In this document: positions 8,800 to 17,445 of the stretch, in pieces
Layout: each line of letters opens with the position of its first letter
Position numbering within the stretch: the first letter of the stretch is position 1
From: an uncultured Merdimonas sp.
GTDB lineage: Bacteria; Bacillota; Clostridia; Lachnospirales; Lachnospiraceae
Reading direction: 5' to 3'
NCBI GenBank assembly: GCA_944375725.1
Contig: CALWAZ010000189.1
Span: 1-38,588 of the forward strand
DNA length: 38,588 nucleotides
Notes under the pieces: generated by a model
The model's input: only the letters and a program-made list of their open reading frames with translations
Told to the model about the DNA's origin: nothing
Databases searched by the model: none
Position numbers and translations under genes: made by a program

Positions 8800-9404
8800 A
8801 TGAAGTGACACCCCTTTCCTTTTTCGAAGAGGATATCACCGAAGAAATCAATCATGGCATCCGGGTCAGCAACCTGGCCTACTACGTGGCAAAGAATCTG
8901 GGGCTCTATGAAACCCAGTGCCATGAGCTGGCAGTGGCCGGCATGGTACATGATATCGGAAAGCTCCGGGTGTCTGGCTATCTGTACGGCCGTCATGAAG
9001 ATACGCTGAAGATAGAAGAGATGAAATATGTCCGGATGCATCCGAGGCTGGGATATGAGCTTCTGATGCGCCATGATTATTCGGATTTCGTGGTGGAAAG
9101 TATTCTGTATCATCATGAAAATTATGACGGTTCCGGTTATCCGGAAAATCTGGCAGGCGGCCAGATTCCGCTGGGAGCCCGGATTTTGAGAGTCTGTGAC
9201 GTGTACGCGGCGCTGACCTCGGATCGTCCCTACCGCAGGGCCTTTGATTCGGAGACAGCGGTGGAGCTGATGATTGATGAAGTAAAAAATTTTGATATGA
9301 AAATATTTCTGGCCTTTCAGAGAGTGATTCACGAGGAGGAGCTGCAGGAGAAATGGGCCCTTCCGGGTCTGAAGGTACGGATTACAGAGGAGGAGACGAT
9401 ATGA
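8796..9404 (+). CDS. HD-GYP domain protein (possible cyclic-di-GMP phosphodiesterase)
   Basis: This protein of 202 residues is almost entirely an HD-GYP domain. Visible elements are HDIGK starting at residue 52, [20 protein letters not shown] and the [11 protein letters not shown] block. No receiver, PAS or membrane segment is attached, so any signal would have to act through partners. HD-GYP proteins hydrolyse cyclic di-nucleotides, but some act on other substrates or as adaptors. The ATGA overlaps with hemZ upstream and hisS downstream imply translational coupling. The C-terminal ~35 residues are helical and family-unassigned. Confidence 0.85.
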   Translation: MNEVTPLSFFEEDITEEINHGIRVSNLAYYVAKNLGLYETQCHELAVAGMVHDIGKLRVSGYLYGRHEDTLKIEEMKYVRMHPRLGYELLMRHDYSDFVVESILYHHENYDGSGYPENLAGGQIPLGARILRVCDVYAALTSDRPYRRAFDSETAVELMIDEVKNFDMKIFLAFQRVIHEEELQEKWALPGLKVRITEEETI

Positions 9405-10645
9405 TTACACAGGCTCCAAGAGGAGTGGAAGACTGGTACGGCGAGCGCATGCACAGGCGCGCCTGGGTGGAACGGCAGGCAAGAGAGCTGGCCCGCACCT
9501 ATAATATGACAGAGATTATCACCCCCATGTTTGAGCATACAGTCCTGTTCCAGAGGGGAGTAGGCGAGACTACGGATGTGGTGCAGAAGGAAATGTACAC
9601 CTTCAAGGACAAGGGTGACCGGAGCATCACCCTGAAGCCGGAGGGAACGGCAGGCGTTATGCGCGCCTATCTGGAGCACAATATGTATGCCAACCCGGCG
9701 CCTACAAAGCTGTTTTATGTGACCCAGGCATTCCGGTATGAGAAGCCCCAGAGCGGACGGCTCCGCCAGCATCATCAGTTTGGCGTGGAGTTTGTGGGCT
9801 CCAAGAGCCCCCTGGCCGAGGTGGAGGTAATCTCCCTGGCAGCCACATTTATCCGGAAAATCGGTTTGAAGGATGTGAAGCTTCATATCAACAGCATTGG
9901 CTGTCCTAACTGCAAAAAGGATTACAATGATGCCCTCCTGGCCTATCTGAGAAAGCATGAGGAGCACTTGTGCCCCACCTGCCGGGAGAGAATGCAGAAG
10001 AATCCCATGCGTGTCCTGGACTGCAAGGTTCCCGAGTGTAAGGAGATTGTAAAGGACGCGCCCAGAACCATCGATTATCTGGACGAGGAATGCAGGACAC
10101 ACTTTGAGGAGCTCAAGAAGCTTTTGACGGAACTGGAAATCCCCTTTGAAGTGGATACAGGAATCGTGCGCGGCCTGGATTATTATACAAAGACCGTATT
10201 TGAGTTTGTAAATTCTGAAGGCTTTACTCTCTGCGGAGGCGGGCGCTATGACGGACTGATTCACGAGATCGATGAGAAGCACGACATTCCTTCCGTGGGC
10301 TTCGGCATGGGAATCGAAAGAATTCTGTATTTCCTGGAGAAGGAGGGTGTGGAGCTTCCGCCCATGGAGACTCCGGATCTGTACGTGGGAATTCTGGGAG
10401 CAGACGCCAGAGCGAAGGCGTATAAGCTGGTAAATGAGATCAGAAGCCATGGCCTGATTGTGGAGACAGATTATATGGACCGCAGCGTGAAGGCCCAGAT
10501 GAAATACGCCAATAAGATTGGCGCGAAGAAAGTAGTCATCATCGGCGCGGATGAGCTTTTAAAGGGCACGGCCAATGTAAAGGACATGGCTACCGGCGAG
10601 CAGACAGAAGCAGCTTTAAATGAGCTTCCGGCTCTGTTTTCATAA
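9401..10645 (+). CDS. hisS: Histidyl-tRNA synthetase
   Basis: This class II aminoacyl-tRNA synthetase of 414 residues charges tRNA-His. It shows the motif-2 region around [13 protein letters not shown], the histidine-specific segment [12 protein letters not shown] and a motif-3 block near [10 protein letters not shown], followed by an anticodon-binding domain. I chose ATG 9401, four bases before the upstream stop and behind AGGAGGAGA; the N-terminus [12 protein letters not shown] fits the family. A reading from 9353 would add residues with no homology. hisS followed by aspS is a common bacterial pair. Confidence 0.96.
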   Translation: MITQAPRGVEDWYGERMHRRAWVERQARELARTYNMTEIITPMFEHTVLFQRGVGETTDVVQKEMYTFKDKGDRSITLKPEGTAGVMRAYLEHNMYANPAPTKLFYVTQAFRYEKPQSGRLRQHHQFGVEFVGSKSPLAEVEVISLAATFIRKIGLKDVKLHINSIGCPNCKKDYNDALLAYLRKHEEHLCPTCRERMQKNPMRVLDCKVPECKEIVKDAPRTIDYLDEECRTHFEELKKLLTELEIPFEVDTGIVRGLDYYTKTVFEFVNSEGFTLCGGGRYDGLIHEIDEKHDIPSVGFGMGIERILYFLEKEGVELPPMETPDLYVGILGADARAKAYKLVNEIRSHGLIVETDYMDRSVKAQMKYANKIGAKKVVIIGADELLKGTANVKDMATGEQTEAALNELPALFS

Positions 10646-10673
10646 AGCGAACAATTTCAGGAGGAGAAAAGAG

Positions 10674-12443
10674 ATGTTTCAGTCAAGAACACATACCTGC
10701 AATGAGCTGCGGCTTTCTGACGCAGGAAAGACCGTAACCCTTGTGGGATGGTATGAAAATATGCGTAAGGTCAGCAAGAATCTGGGATTCCTGATTCTGC
10801 GCGACTTCTACGGAACGACCCAGGCAGTCATCGAGACAGAGGAAATGATGGCCCGCCTGTCCGGTGTCAACACAGAGTCCACGCTGTCTATTACAGGCGT
10901 GGTGCGGGAGCGTTCCAGCAAGAACCCGAATCTGCCCACCGGCGAGATTGAGGTAGTACCCACCGATATTCAGGTGCTGGGCCGCTGCCGTTACAATGAG
11001 CTTCCCTTTGAGATCAACCGTTCCAAGGAAGCAGATGAAAATACAAGATTGAAATACCGTTATCTGGATCTGCGCAATCCGGCTGTGAAGGAGCGGATCG
11101 TTCTGCGCTGCAATGTGGTGGCTGAGCTGAGAAAGAGCATGATGGAGCATGGTTTCCTGGAGATTACCACTCCGATTCTGACCTGTTCTTCTCCGGAAGG
11201 AGCGAGAGATTATCTGGTTCCCTCCAGAAACCATCCGGGCAAGTTTTACGCCCTGCCCCAGGCGCCCCAGCAGTTCAAGCAGCTTCTGATGACCTCGGGC
11301 TTTGACCGCTATTTCCAGATCGCTCCCTGCTTCCGCGATGAGGACGCAAGAGCAGACCGCTCTCCGGGAGAGTTTTATCAGCTGGATATGGAGATGGCAT
11401 TCGCTTCCCAGGACGATGTATTTGCGGTTCTGGAGGATGTGCTTCCGCCCATCTTTGCCAAATACGGCGTATACAGGACGGCGTCCAGCGCTCCCTTTAA
11501 GCGCATTTCCTATCATGACGCTATGGAAATCTATGGCTCGGACAAGCCGGACCTGCGCATCGATCTGACGCTGCAGGACGCTGCGGCCTGCATGGAAGGC
11601 TGCGGCTTCGGCCCCTTTGAGGGACAGACCGTAAAGGCAGTGGTATTCAGTGATTTCAAGGGCAGCCGCAAGGTGATCGACAAGATCTGCGCGGACGTGG
11701 AGGTACAGACCGGAAACAAGGCATACTGGTTCCGTCTGGACGAAAACGGCGAGCTGGTAGGAGGAATCTCCAAATTCCTGGCAGACCGGAAGGATGCTGT
11801 CATCGAAGCCCTTTCCTTAAAGCCCGGCGATTTCGTCGGCCTGGCAGCAGGAAAGAAGCTTGTGGCGCAGAAAACAGCCGGTGTGCTGCGCAAGGTTCTC
11901 GGAAATACGGTGGAAGGCCATATGAATAAGGAATGCTACGAGTTCTGCTGGATCGTAGATTTTCCCATGTATGAGATCGGCGAGGAGTCCGGAAAGCTGG
12001 AGTTCTGCCACAACCCGTTCTCCATGCCCCAGGGCGGCATGAAGGATCTGACAGAGAAGGATCCGCTGGACATCTATGCTTACCAGTACGACCTGGTCTG
12101 CAACGGCGTGGAGCTGTCCTCCGGCGCGGTCCGGAACCACGATCCGGAGATCATGGTTAAAGCTTTTGAACTGGTAGGCCTTGGTGAGGATGATGTAAAG
12201 GCCAAGTTCCCGGCCATGTACAATGCATTCTGCTACGGCGCTCCGCCTCACGCAGGCATCGCTCCGGGTGTAGACCGTATGGTAATGCTGATCGCAGGTG
12301 AGGAGAGCATCCGTGAGATTATCCCGTTCCCCATGAACAAGACGGCTCAGGATGTGATGATGGGAGCTCCCGCCGAGGTAGATCCCCAGCAGCTGAAGGA
12401 TGTGCATATCCAGGTGGTTATGCCGGAGAAGAAGGAGCAGTAA
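10674..12443 (+). CDS. aspS: Aspartyl-tRNA synthetase
   Basis: This is a bacterial-type class II synthetase of 589 residues. The N-terminal OB-fold anticodon-binding domain starts SRTHTCNELRLSDAGKTVTL. Motif 2 is FRDEDARADRSPGEF. A GAD insertion domain occupies the middle, and motif 3 is GIAPGVDRMVML near the C-terminus. The full length of the large bacterial form is present. ATG 10674 follows AGGAGGAGAAAAGAG; an earlier in-frame start would overlap hisS. Whether it also charges tRNA-Asn cannot be told here. Confidence 0.96.
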   Translation: MFQSRTHTCNELRLSDAGKTVTLVGWYENMRKVSKNLGFLILRDFYGTTQAVIETEEMMARLSGVNTESTLSITGVVRERSSKNPNLPTGEIEVVPTDIQVLGRCRYNELPFEINRSKEADENTRLKYRYLDLRNPAVKERIVLRCNVVAELRKSMMEHGFLEITTPILTCSSPEGARDYLVPSRNHPGKFYALPQAPQQFKQLLMTSGFDRYFQIAPCFRDEDARADRSPGEFYQLDMEMAFASQDDVFAVLEDVLPPIFAKYGVYRTASSAPFKRISYHDAMEIYGSDKPDLRIDLTLQDAAACMEGCGFGPFEGQTVKAVVFSDFKGSRKVIDKICADVEVQTGNKAYWFRLDENGELVGGISKFLADRKDAVIEALSLKPGDFVGLAAGKKLVAQKTAGVLRKVLGNTVEGHMNKECYEFCWIVDFPMYEIGEESGKLEFCHNPFSMPQGGMKDLTEKDPLDIYAYQYDLVCNGVELSSGAVRNHDPEIMVKAFELVGLGEDDVKAKFPAMYNAFCYGAPPHAGIAPGVDRMVMLIAGEESIREIIPFPMNKTAQDVMMGAPAEVDPQQLKDVHIQVVMPEKKEQ

Positions 12444-12452
12444 AAACCGGAG

Positions 12453-13352
12453 ATGAAAGTACTGTGTTTCGGTTCTCTGAATATTGATTATACCTACAAG
12501 GTAGAACATTTTGTGCAGAAGGGTGAGACGATTTCTTCTCAGTCCCTTCAGGTGTTCAGCGGAGGCAAGGGACTGAACCAGTCCATAGCTCTGGCGAAGG
12601 CCGGAGCTGACACCAGCCACGCAGGCGCCATTGGAACAGACGGACGCTTTCTCCTGGAACAGATGGAGGCAGCCGGCGTTCATACGGAGCATGTTGCAGT
12701 GCTGGAGGATGTCCGTTCCGGAAACGCCATTATCCAGAATGATAAGGAAGGGGACAACTGCATTATTCTGTATGGGGGCGCAAACCAGGCCATTACCAGA
12801 GAACAGGCAGATTCCGTGATAGGAAGCTTTGCTCCTGGGGATTACATTGTCCTCCAGAATGAGATCAATGAGCTGGCCTACATTATGCAGAAGGCTCATG
12901 AGAGAGGAATGAAGGTGATTCTGAATCCATCTCCGATGGATGAGAAGATCAAGACGCTTCCTCTCGAATATGTGGATTTCTTTCTGCTGAACGAGGTGGA
13001 AGCGGGACAGATTCTGGAGACGGAGGAGACAGAAGGTGAGATTCTGGCTGACCGGCTTCTGGAACGGTTTCCGGGAGCTGCCATTGTGCTGACACTGGGG
13101 TCCAAGGGGTCCATCTACGCAGATGGGAAACAGAAAATCCGTCAGAAGGCATACCGTGTGAAAGCAGTGGACACCACAGCCGCGGGTGATACCTTCACCG
13201 GATATTTTATCGCGGAAATGGCATCCGGGCAGACAGCGGAAAGAGCCATGGATCTGGCTTCCAGAGCGTCAGCCATTGCTGTGACCAGAGCAGGAGCGGC
13301 TCCATCGATTCCTCTCAGGAAAGAAGTGGAGGAGTATGTTCCAAACCTGTAA
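12453..13352 (+). CDS. PfkB-family sugar kinase (ribokinase-like)
   Basis: This protein of 299 residues belongs to the ribokinase/PfkB carbohydrate-kinase family. It has the N-terminal FGSLNIDY start, the glycine-rich FSGGKGLNQSIALAK segment, and the C-terminal anion-hole and catalytic-base motif DTTAAGDTFTGYF with the aspartate near residue 248. The pattern fits ribokinase best, but substrate choice between ribose and related sugars cannot be settled, and no transport genes sit beside it. It starts nine bases after aspS and is the last gene before the terminator. Confidence 0.85.
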   Translation: MKVLCFGSLNIDYTYKVEHFVQKGETISSQSLQVFSGGKGLNQSIALAKAGADTSHAGAIGTDGRFLLEQMEAAGVHTEHVAVLEDVRSGNAIIQNDKEGDNCIILYGGANQAITREQADSVIGSFAPGDYIVLQNEINELAYIMQKAHERGMKVILNPSPMDEKIKTLPLEYVDFFLLNEVEAGQILETEETEGEILADRLLERFPGAAIVLTLGSKGSIYADGKQKIRQKAYRVKAVDTTAAGDTFTGYFIAEMASGQTAERAMDLASRASAIAVTRAGAAPSIPLRKEVEEYVPNL

Positions 13353-13365
13353 GGCCCAAAAATAG

Positions 13366-13419
13366 AAACGTCTTTTCCTGAGGCCGGATGCGGCCTGTGG
13401 GAGAGGGCGTTTTTCTTTT
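13366..13419 (+). terminator. Intrinsic terminator after the ribokinase-like gene
   Basis: The outer pair AAACG (13366-13370) and CGTTT (13409-13413) encloses a GC stem AGGCCG/CGGCCT around 13381-13396. A T-rich tail, TTTTTCTTTT, spans 13410-13419. This closes the apt-rel operon and isolates it from the cobalamin operon. Confidence 0.8.
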
Positions 13420-13509
13420 GCTTAGAGAAAGTCTGAAGGACATGCCGCGTGCCTGCGGACCAGGAGTTTTCATGACTGAAAAATTAAAGCGAAAAGCCCT
13501 TATCACTAT

Positions 13510-13538
13510 TTGACGAATATCACTCTGTGTGCTAAACT
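13510..13538 (+). promoter_or_regulatory. Promoter of the cobalamin operon
   Basis: TTGACG (13510-13515) and TAAACT (13533-13538) lie 17 bases apart. The predicted start near 13545 falls about 35 bases before the riboswitch. This is the only good promoter I see between the upstream terminator and tcdA. Confidence 0.75.
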
Positions 13539-13579
13539 AAAATGCGAACTTTAATATATGACATTTGTATAGGAAATAA

Positions 13580-13780
13580 GCGGAGAAGTGCGCGCCTGCG
13601 GGCGTGGAAAAGGGAATCAGGTGGAAGGCCTGAGCGATCCGGTCACTGTAAGCAGAAGCTTCTGCCTGAAAAGCCATTGCGCGGGTTTGCGTGAGAAGGC
13701 AGGTGGAAGGAAGGCGTGAGTCGAGCCAGAAATGGGACGAGACGGCTGAAAGCTGCGAGCCAGGAAACCTGCTTTTCTGC
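13580..13780 (+). promoter_or_regulatory. Cobalamin riboswitch aptamer
   Basis: The conserved blocks of the cobalamin element appear in order: AAAAGGGAA (13608-13616) with AGGTGGAA just after, CGGTCACTGTAA around 13640-13651, AAAAGCCATTG at 13669-13679 (the B12-box form GCCAYTG), TGGAAGGAAGG near 13703-13713, and GAGCCAGGAAACCTGC at 13757-13772. A closing stem P1 can be drawn between 13580-13588 and 13772-13780, nine pairs with two G-U wobbles. It sits between the promoter and a 20-gene cobalamin operon, as expected for feedback repression by cobalamin. Confidence 0.92.
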
Positions 13781-13782
13781 GT

Positions 13783-13863
13783 GAACTGGACAGGCTTCCG
13801 AGAAAAGCAGTTCCGAGGAGAGAATCAGAGGAGGGATCTGTCGCAGGCAGTTCGCTCTTTTTT
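13783..13863 (+). terminator. Riboswitch-controlled attenuator (terminator with competing antiterminator)
   Basis: Terminator: GAACTG (13783-13788) plus GACAG (13789-13793) pair with CAGTTC (13848-13853) and CTGTC (13838-13842), leaving a five-base bulge, followed by GCTCTTTTTTG. Antiterminator: CTGCTTTTCT (13769-13778) is perfectly complementary to AGAAAAGCAG (13801-13810). That helix uses the 3' strand of aptamer stem P1 and traps the terminator's left arm in its loop, so the two structures exclude each other. Ligand-stabilised P1 would therefore favour termination. Confidence 0.75.
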
Positions 13864-13932
13864 GTTTTACGCGGAATTGAGGAGGAAAGGATTTTCGGGA
13901 AGGCCCGGACCATTTCTATGGAAGGAAGAGGC

Positions 13933-14685
13933 ATGTCAGAACAGTTTTCAAGAACAGAGCTTCTACTGGGAAGCAGGGCAATGGAAATATTGAAGAATTC
14001 AAGGGTAGCTGTTTTCGGAATCGGAGGCGTCGGAGGCTATGTGGTAGAGGCCCTGGCGCGAAGCGGCGTGGGGACGCTGGTGCTTACGGACAAGGACCGG
14101 GTCTGCCTGTCCAATCTGAACCGGCAGATCATTGCCACCCATAAGACCATCGGGCGTTATAAGACCGAGGTGATGCGGGAGCGGATCCTGGATATCAATC
14201 CGGAGGCGGAGGTTATCACCCATGAATGCTTCTATCTGCCGGAGACAAAGGGAGAGTTTGATTTTTCTTCTTATTCTTATGTGGTAGACGCGGTGGATAC
14301 GGTGACGGCAAAACTTTCTCTGGTGGAAGAGGCAGGGAAGGCAGGCGTGCCGGTTATCAGCAGCATGGGAGCGGGGAATAAGCTGAATCCGTTCCTGTTT
14401 GAGACAGCGGACATTTATGAGACTTCCGTGTGTCCTCTGGCCCGAGTCATGCGCCGGGAGCTTCGGAAACGGGGAATCGATCACCTGAAGGTAGTCTATT
14501 CCAAAGAGAAGCCGCTTACGCCTCTGGAAGAGACGGACGCGCCGGGCTCTACGGCCTGGGTGCCCTCCGCGGCCGGTCTTATGATTGCTTCCGAGGTAAT
14601 CCGGGATCTGACGGAAGCGGCGGTCAGGGAAGTCCGGGAGGGCACGGAGCAGACCGGCAGAGAGCAGACTGGCAGGACGAAATGA
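13933..14685 (+). CDS. tcdA: TcdA/ThiF-family E1-like protein (tRNA t6A dehydratase-like)
   Basis: This ATP-dependent E1-like enzyme of 250 residues most resembles TcdA (YgdL), which cyclises threonylcarbamoyladenosine in tRNA. It has the nucleotide-binding GIGGVGGYVVEALARSGVG loop near residue 32, then DKDRVCLSNLNRQ and the central helix with INPEAEV. The zinc-finger cysteines of ThiF/MoeB are not evident. The start at 13933 follows AAGGAAGAGG. It is the first gene after the cobalamin riboswitch, an unexpected place for a tRNA-modification gene. A role in cobalamin metabolism is possible but unsupported. A 70-base A-rich spacer follows with no clear promoter. Confidence 0.85.
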   Translation: MSEQFSRTELLLGSRAMEILKNSRVAVFGIGGVGGYVVEALARSGVGTLVLTDKDRVCLSNLNRQIIATHKTIGRYKTEVMRERILDINPEAEVITHECFYLPETKGEFDFSSYSYVVDAVDTVTAKLSLVEEAGKAGVPVISSMGAGNKLNPFLFETADIYETSVCPLARVMRRELRKRGIDHLKVVYSKEKPLTPLEETDAPGSTAWVPSAAGLMIASEVIRDLTEAAVREVREGTEQTGREQTGRTK

Positions 14686-14755
14686 GAGGATAAACAAAAA
14701 AGGAAAAACAAAGGAAAACCGGAGCAGCAGAACGGTGGAATAGAAGGAGAGCAGT

Positions 14756-15457
14756 ATGAAAGGCAAGTTATACGGAATTGGTGTGGGGCCGGGAGATCCG
14801 GAGCTTCTGACACTGAAGGCAAAAAGAATTCTGGAGGCGGCGGATGTGGTGGCGGTGCCTGTGAAGGAAGAGGGAGAGAAAAGCACGGCGCTGGAGATTA
14901 TCCGGCCGGTGGTCTCTCTGGAACATAAGGAGCTTCTGGAAGTGGTATTCCGGATGGCAAAGGACAAGGAAGAGCGGAAGCGCTGCCGGGAAGCCGCCGG
15001 AAAGCAGCTGACGGATGTGCTTGATCAGGGAAAGACAGTGGCTATGATTACACTGGGAGATGTGGCTGTTTACAGCACTTATATGTATGTGAACCAGTAC
15101 GCGGCAGAGAGGGGCTATGAGACAGAGATTATTCCGGGAATTCCCTCTTTCTGCAGCGGAGCGGCGGCAGCCGGCCTTCCACTGATGGAAGGAAATGAGT
15201 CTCTGGTGATTGTGCCTTCCGTAAAGGCAGGGAAGGCTCTGGAGGATGCCATCGCGGGCTTTGACAATGTGGTGGTGATGAAGGCCGGAAACAGCATTGG
15301 AAAAATCGGAGAGCTGCTGGACAAGTATGGGCGCGACAGAGAGTGCGCCACCGTATTGAGCTGTGTGGGAATGAAAGACGAGTATATCGGCCCGCTGGAT
15401 CCGGATCGGGAATACAGCTATTTTACGACAGTCATGATAAAAAGAGAGAAGAGGTAG
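14756..15457 (+). CDS. cbiL: Cobalt-factor II / precorrin-2 C20-methyltransferase
   Basis: This SAM-dependent tetrapyrrole methylase of 233 residues would methylate C20 of cobalt-factor II in the anaerobic route. It starts with LYGIGVGPGDPELLTLKA, and the SAM-pocket segment TLGDVAVYSTYMYV is the form characteristic of the C20 enzyme (CbiL/CobI). The family's EIIPGIPSFCSGAA block follows. The length is normal. AAGGAGAGCAGT precedes ATG 14756. It is the first pathway-specific methylase of the operon. The distinction between cobalt-containing and metal-free substrate is inferred from the anaerobic gene set around it. Confidence 0.93.
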   Translation: MKGKLYGIGVGPGDPELLTLKAKRILEAADVVAVPVKEEGEKSTALEIIRPVVSLEHKELLEVVFRMAKDKEERKRCREAAGKQLTDVLDQGKTVAMITLGDVAVYSTYMYVNQYAAERGYETEIIPGIPSFCSGAAAAGLPLMEGNESLVIVPSVKAGKALEDAIAGFDNVVVMKAGNSIGKIGELLDKYGRDRECATVLSCVGMKDEYIGPLDPDREYSYFTTVMIKREKR

Positions 15458-15463
15458 GGAAAT

Positions 15464-16219
15464 ATGGTATCATTTATCGGAGCAGGCCCGGGAGATCCGG
15501 AGCTTCTGACTATCAAAGGAAAAAAACTGATTGACAGCGCGGATGTGATCATTTACGCGGGTTCTCTGGTAAACCCGGAAGTATTAAAGGACGCAAAGCC
15601 TGGAGCAAAGATTTACAACAGCGCCGGGATGACTCTGGAAGAGGTCCTGGATGTGATGAAGGACGCGGAAGAGCGGGGACTGAAGGTGGCCAGAGTGCAT
15701 ACGGGAGATCCGGCAGTGTTCGGCGCCCACCGGGAGCAGATGGACGCTCTGGAACGCATGGGAATCGAATATGAGGTGATTCCCGGCGTCAGCTCTTTCC
15801 TGGCTACAGCGGCAGTGCTGAAAAAGGAATATACGCTCCCCGGTGTCAGCCAGACGGTGATTCTGACCAGAATGGAAGGCCGCACTCCCATGCCGGAGGG
15901 CGAAAAACTCAAGGATCTGGCGAAGCATCACGCGACTATGGTGATTTTCCTCAGCGTGGGAATGATGGACGAGCTGGCTGCCACCCTGCGGGAAGAATAC
16001 CGTCCCGATACGCCGGTGGCCGTGGTTTACAAGGCTACCTGGGAAGATCAGAAAATTGTGCGGGGCACATTGCTGGATATCGCGGATAAGGTGCGTGAGG
16101 CGGGAATCCGGAAGACGGCCCTTACGGTGGTCGGAGATTTCCTTGGGGATGAATATGAGCTTTCCAAGCTTTATGATAAAACCTTTACACATGAGTTCAG
16201 AAAGGGAGTAGACGCGTAA
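15464..16219 (+). CDS. cbiF: Cobalt-precorrin-4 C11-methyltransferase
   Basis: This is a tetrapyrrole methylase of 251 residues. Diagnostic features are FIGAGPGDPELLTIKG, the YAGSLV segment after the first strand, MTLEE, and the HTGDPAVFGAHREQ pocket, all typical of CbiF/CobM. It adds a methyl group at C11 after ring contraction. It starts six bases after cbiL and its stop codon overlaps the hemA start (TAATG), so translation is coupled. The GPGDPELLT stretch is nearly identical in DNA to that of cbiL, reflecting a shared family motif. Confidence 0.95.
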   Translation: MVSFIGAGPGDPELLTIKGKKLIDSADVIIYAGSLVNPEVLKDAKPGAKIYNSAGMTLEEVLDVMKDAEERGLKVARVHTGDPAVFGAHREQMDALERMGIEYEVIPGVSSFLATAAVLKKEYTLPGVSQTVILTRMEGRTPMPEGEKLKDLAKHHATMVIFLSVGMMDELAATLREEYRPDTPVAVVYKATWEDQKIVRGTLLDIADKVREAGIRKTALTVVGDFLGDEYELSKLYDKTFTHEFRKGVDA

Positions 16220-17406
16220 TGAGTATCCGGCTTGTCAGTATCAGCCATAAGACGGCGCCGCTGGAGGTCCGGGAACTGTTTGCTTTTACGAAAGAGCAGC
16301 AGGAAGAGCTGATGAGACTTCTGATTTCCGAGGGAGGAGCAGCGGAGAGCGTGGTAATCTCCACCTGCAACCGTACGGAAATTTATACCTATTATGAAGA
16401 CAGGGAAGGCCAGCGGAAGAATCTGTTTACCCTGCAGCAGCAGCTGATCCTGCGGGAAGCAGGCGCGGCGGACCGGCCGGACGTGGCGGATTATCTCCGC
16501 TTTTACCAGGAGGAAAAGGCAGTCAGCCATCTCTTTTCCGTGACGGCAGGGCTGGATTCCATGGTGGTGGGCGAGGATCAGATCCTCGGCCAGGTAAAGA
16601 AGGCCCAGGAGCAGGCCCAGGAGGCAGGCACCTGTGGAAAATACCTGAACACGCTGTTCCGCTATGCCATTACCTGTTCCAAAAAGATAAAGACAGAGAC
16701 AGATCTTTCCAAAACTGCTGTTTCCACGGCTACTCTGGCGGTGAAGGCGGCGGATGAAGCTCTGGGCGGCCTTGCGGGGAAGCATGTGATGGTCATCGGA
16801 GGCACCGGTCAGATCGGAGGCATCGTGCTGAAAAATCTTTACAGCATGAAAGGATTACATATTTACAGTACCATCCGCAATGTGACGCTGACCCATGACG
16901 CCCATATGAAAAGTGAATCGAATACACTGATTGATTACAAGGACCGGTATGAGTATCTGGATCAGATGGACGTGGTGATCAGCGCTACAGCCAGTCCACA
17001 CTATACCCTGACCTATGCCAGAGTGAAAGAAAAACTGAAGACGGATAAGCCAAGAGTCTTTGTGGATCTGGCGGTTCCGGTGGATATAGAGGAGAGCATC
17101 GCGGGCCTGCCCCGGACCTTTTTCTATAACATGGATGATTTTGAGGAGCTGGCCAAAGCCAACAATCAGGCGAAAAAGCAGGCAGTCCGCCAGGCCGGGG
17201 AGATTCTGGAAGAGTACGAAGAGGATTTCATGCGCTGGATGATTTTCCAGCAGGCGGTACCCCAGATCCAGACTGTAAAGACCTGGATCGAGGAGGAGGC
17301 CGGACGGAAGGGCCTGGACCGGGCTTTGGACAAGCTCTTTTACCGGATTCGGGAAAACGCGGCGCCGGAGGAGCTCCGGGCATTTTTCCGGTGTATGGAG
17401 CCGTAG
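16219..17406 (+). CDS. hemA: Glutamyl-tRNA reductase
   Basis: This protein of 395 residues reduces glutamyl-tRNA to glutamate-1-semialdehyde, the first committed step of the C5 tetrapyrrole pathway. The catalytic cysteine is C50 in STCNRTE, at the canonical position. GEDQILGQV follows, and a Rossmann domain begins around VMVIGGTGQIGG. The C-terminal dimerisation region is present though slightly short. The position inside the cobalamin operon, between cbiF and cbiH, puts the committed step of precursor supply under the same riboswitch. HemL and HemB are not in the window. Confidence 0.94.
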   Translation: MSIRLVSISHKTAPLEVRELFAFTKEQQEELMRLLISEGGAAESVVISTCNRTEIYTYYEDREGQRKNLFTLQQQLILREAGAADRPDVADYLRFYQEEKAVSHLFSVTAGLDSMVVGEDQILGQVKKAQEQAQEAGTCGKYLNTLFRYAITCSKKIKTETDLSKTAVSTATLAVKAADEALGGLAGKHVMVIGGTGQIGGIVLKNLYSMKGLHIYSTIRNVTLTHDAHMKSESNTLIDYKDRYEYLDQMDVVISATASPHYTLTYARVKEKLKTDKPRVFVDLAVPVDIEESIAGLPRTFFYNMDDFEELAKANNQAKKQAVRQAGEILEEYEEDFMRWMIFQQAVPQIQTVKTWIEEEAGRKGLDRALDKLFYRIRENAAPEELRAFFRCMEP

Positions 17407-17445
17407 AGCAGAGGCTCGGAAAAGAGTCATAGAGGAGGAAAGACG

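Noticed and set aside
14686-14755. A-rich gap before cbiL as an internal promoter
   Set aside because: No -35/-10 pair with acceptable spacing could be found; only a strong ribosome-binding site is clear.
15464-15510. Repeated DNA shared by cbiL and cbiF starts as a recombination repeat
   Set aside because: The shared stretch encodes the conserved GPGDPELLT motif of the methylase family, which explains the similarity.
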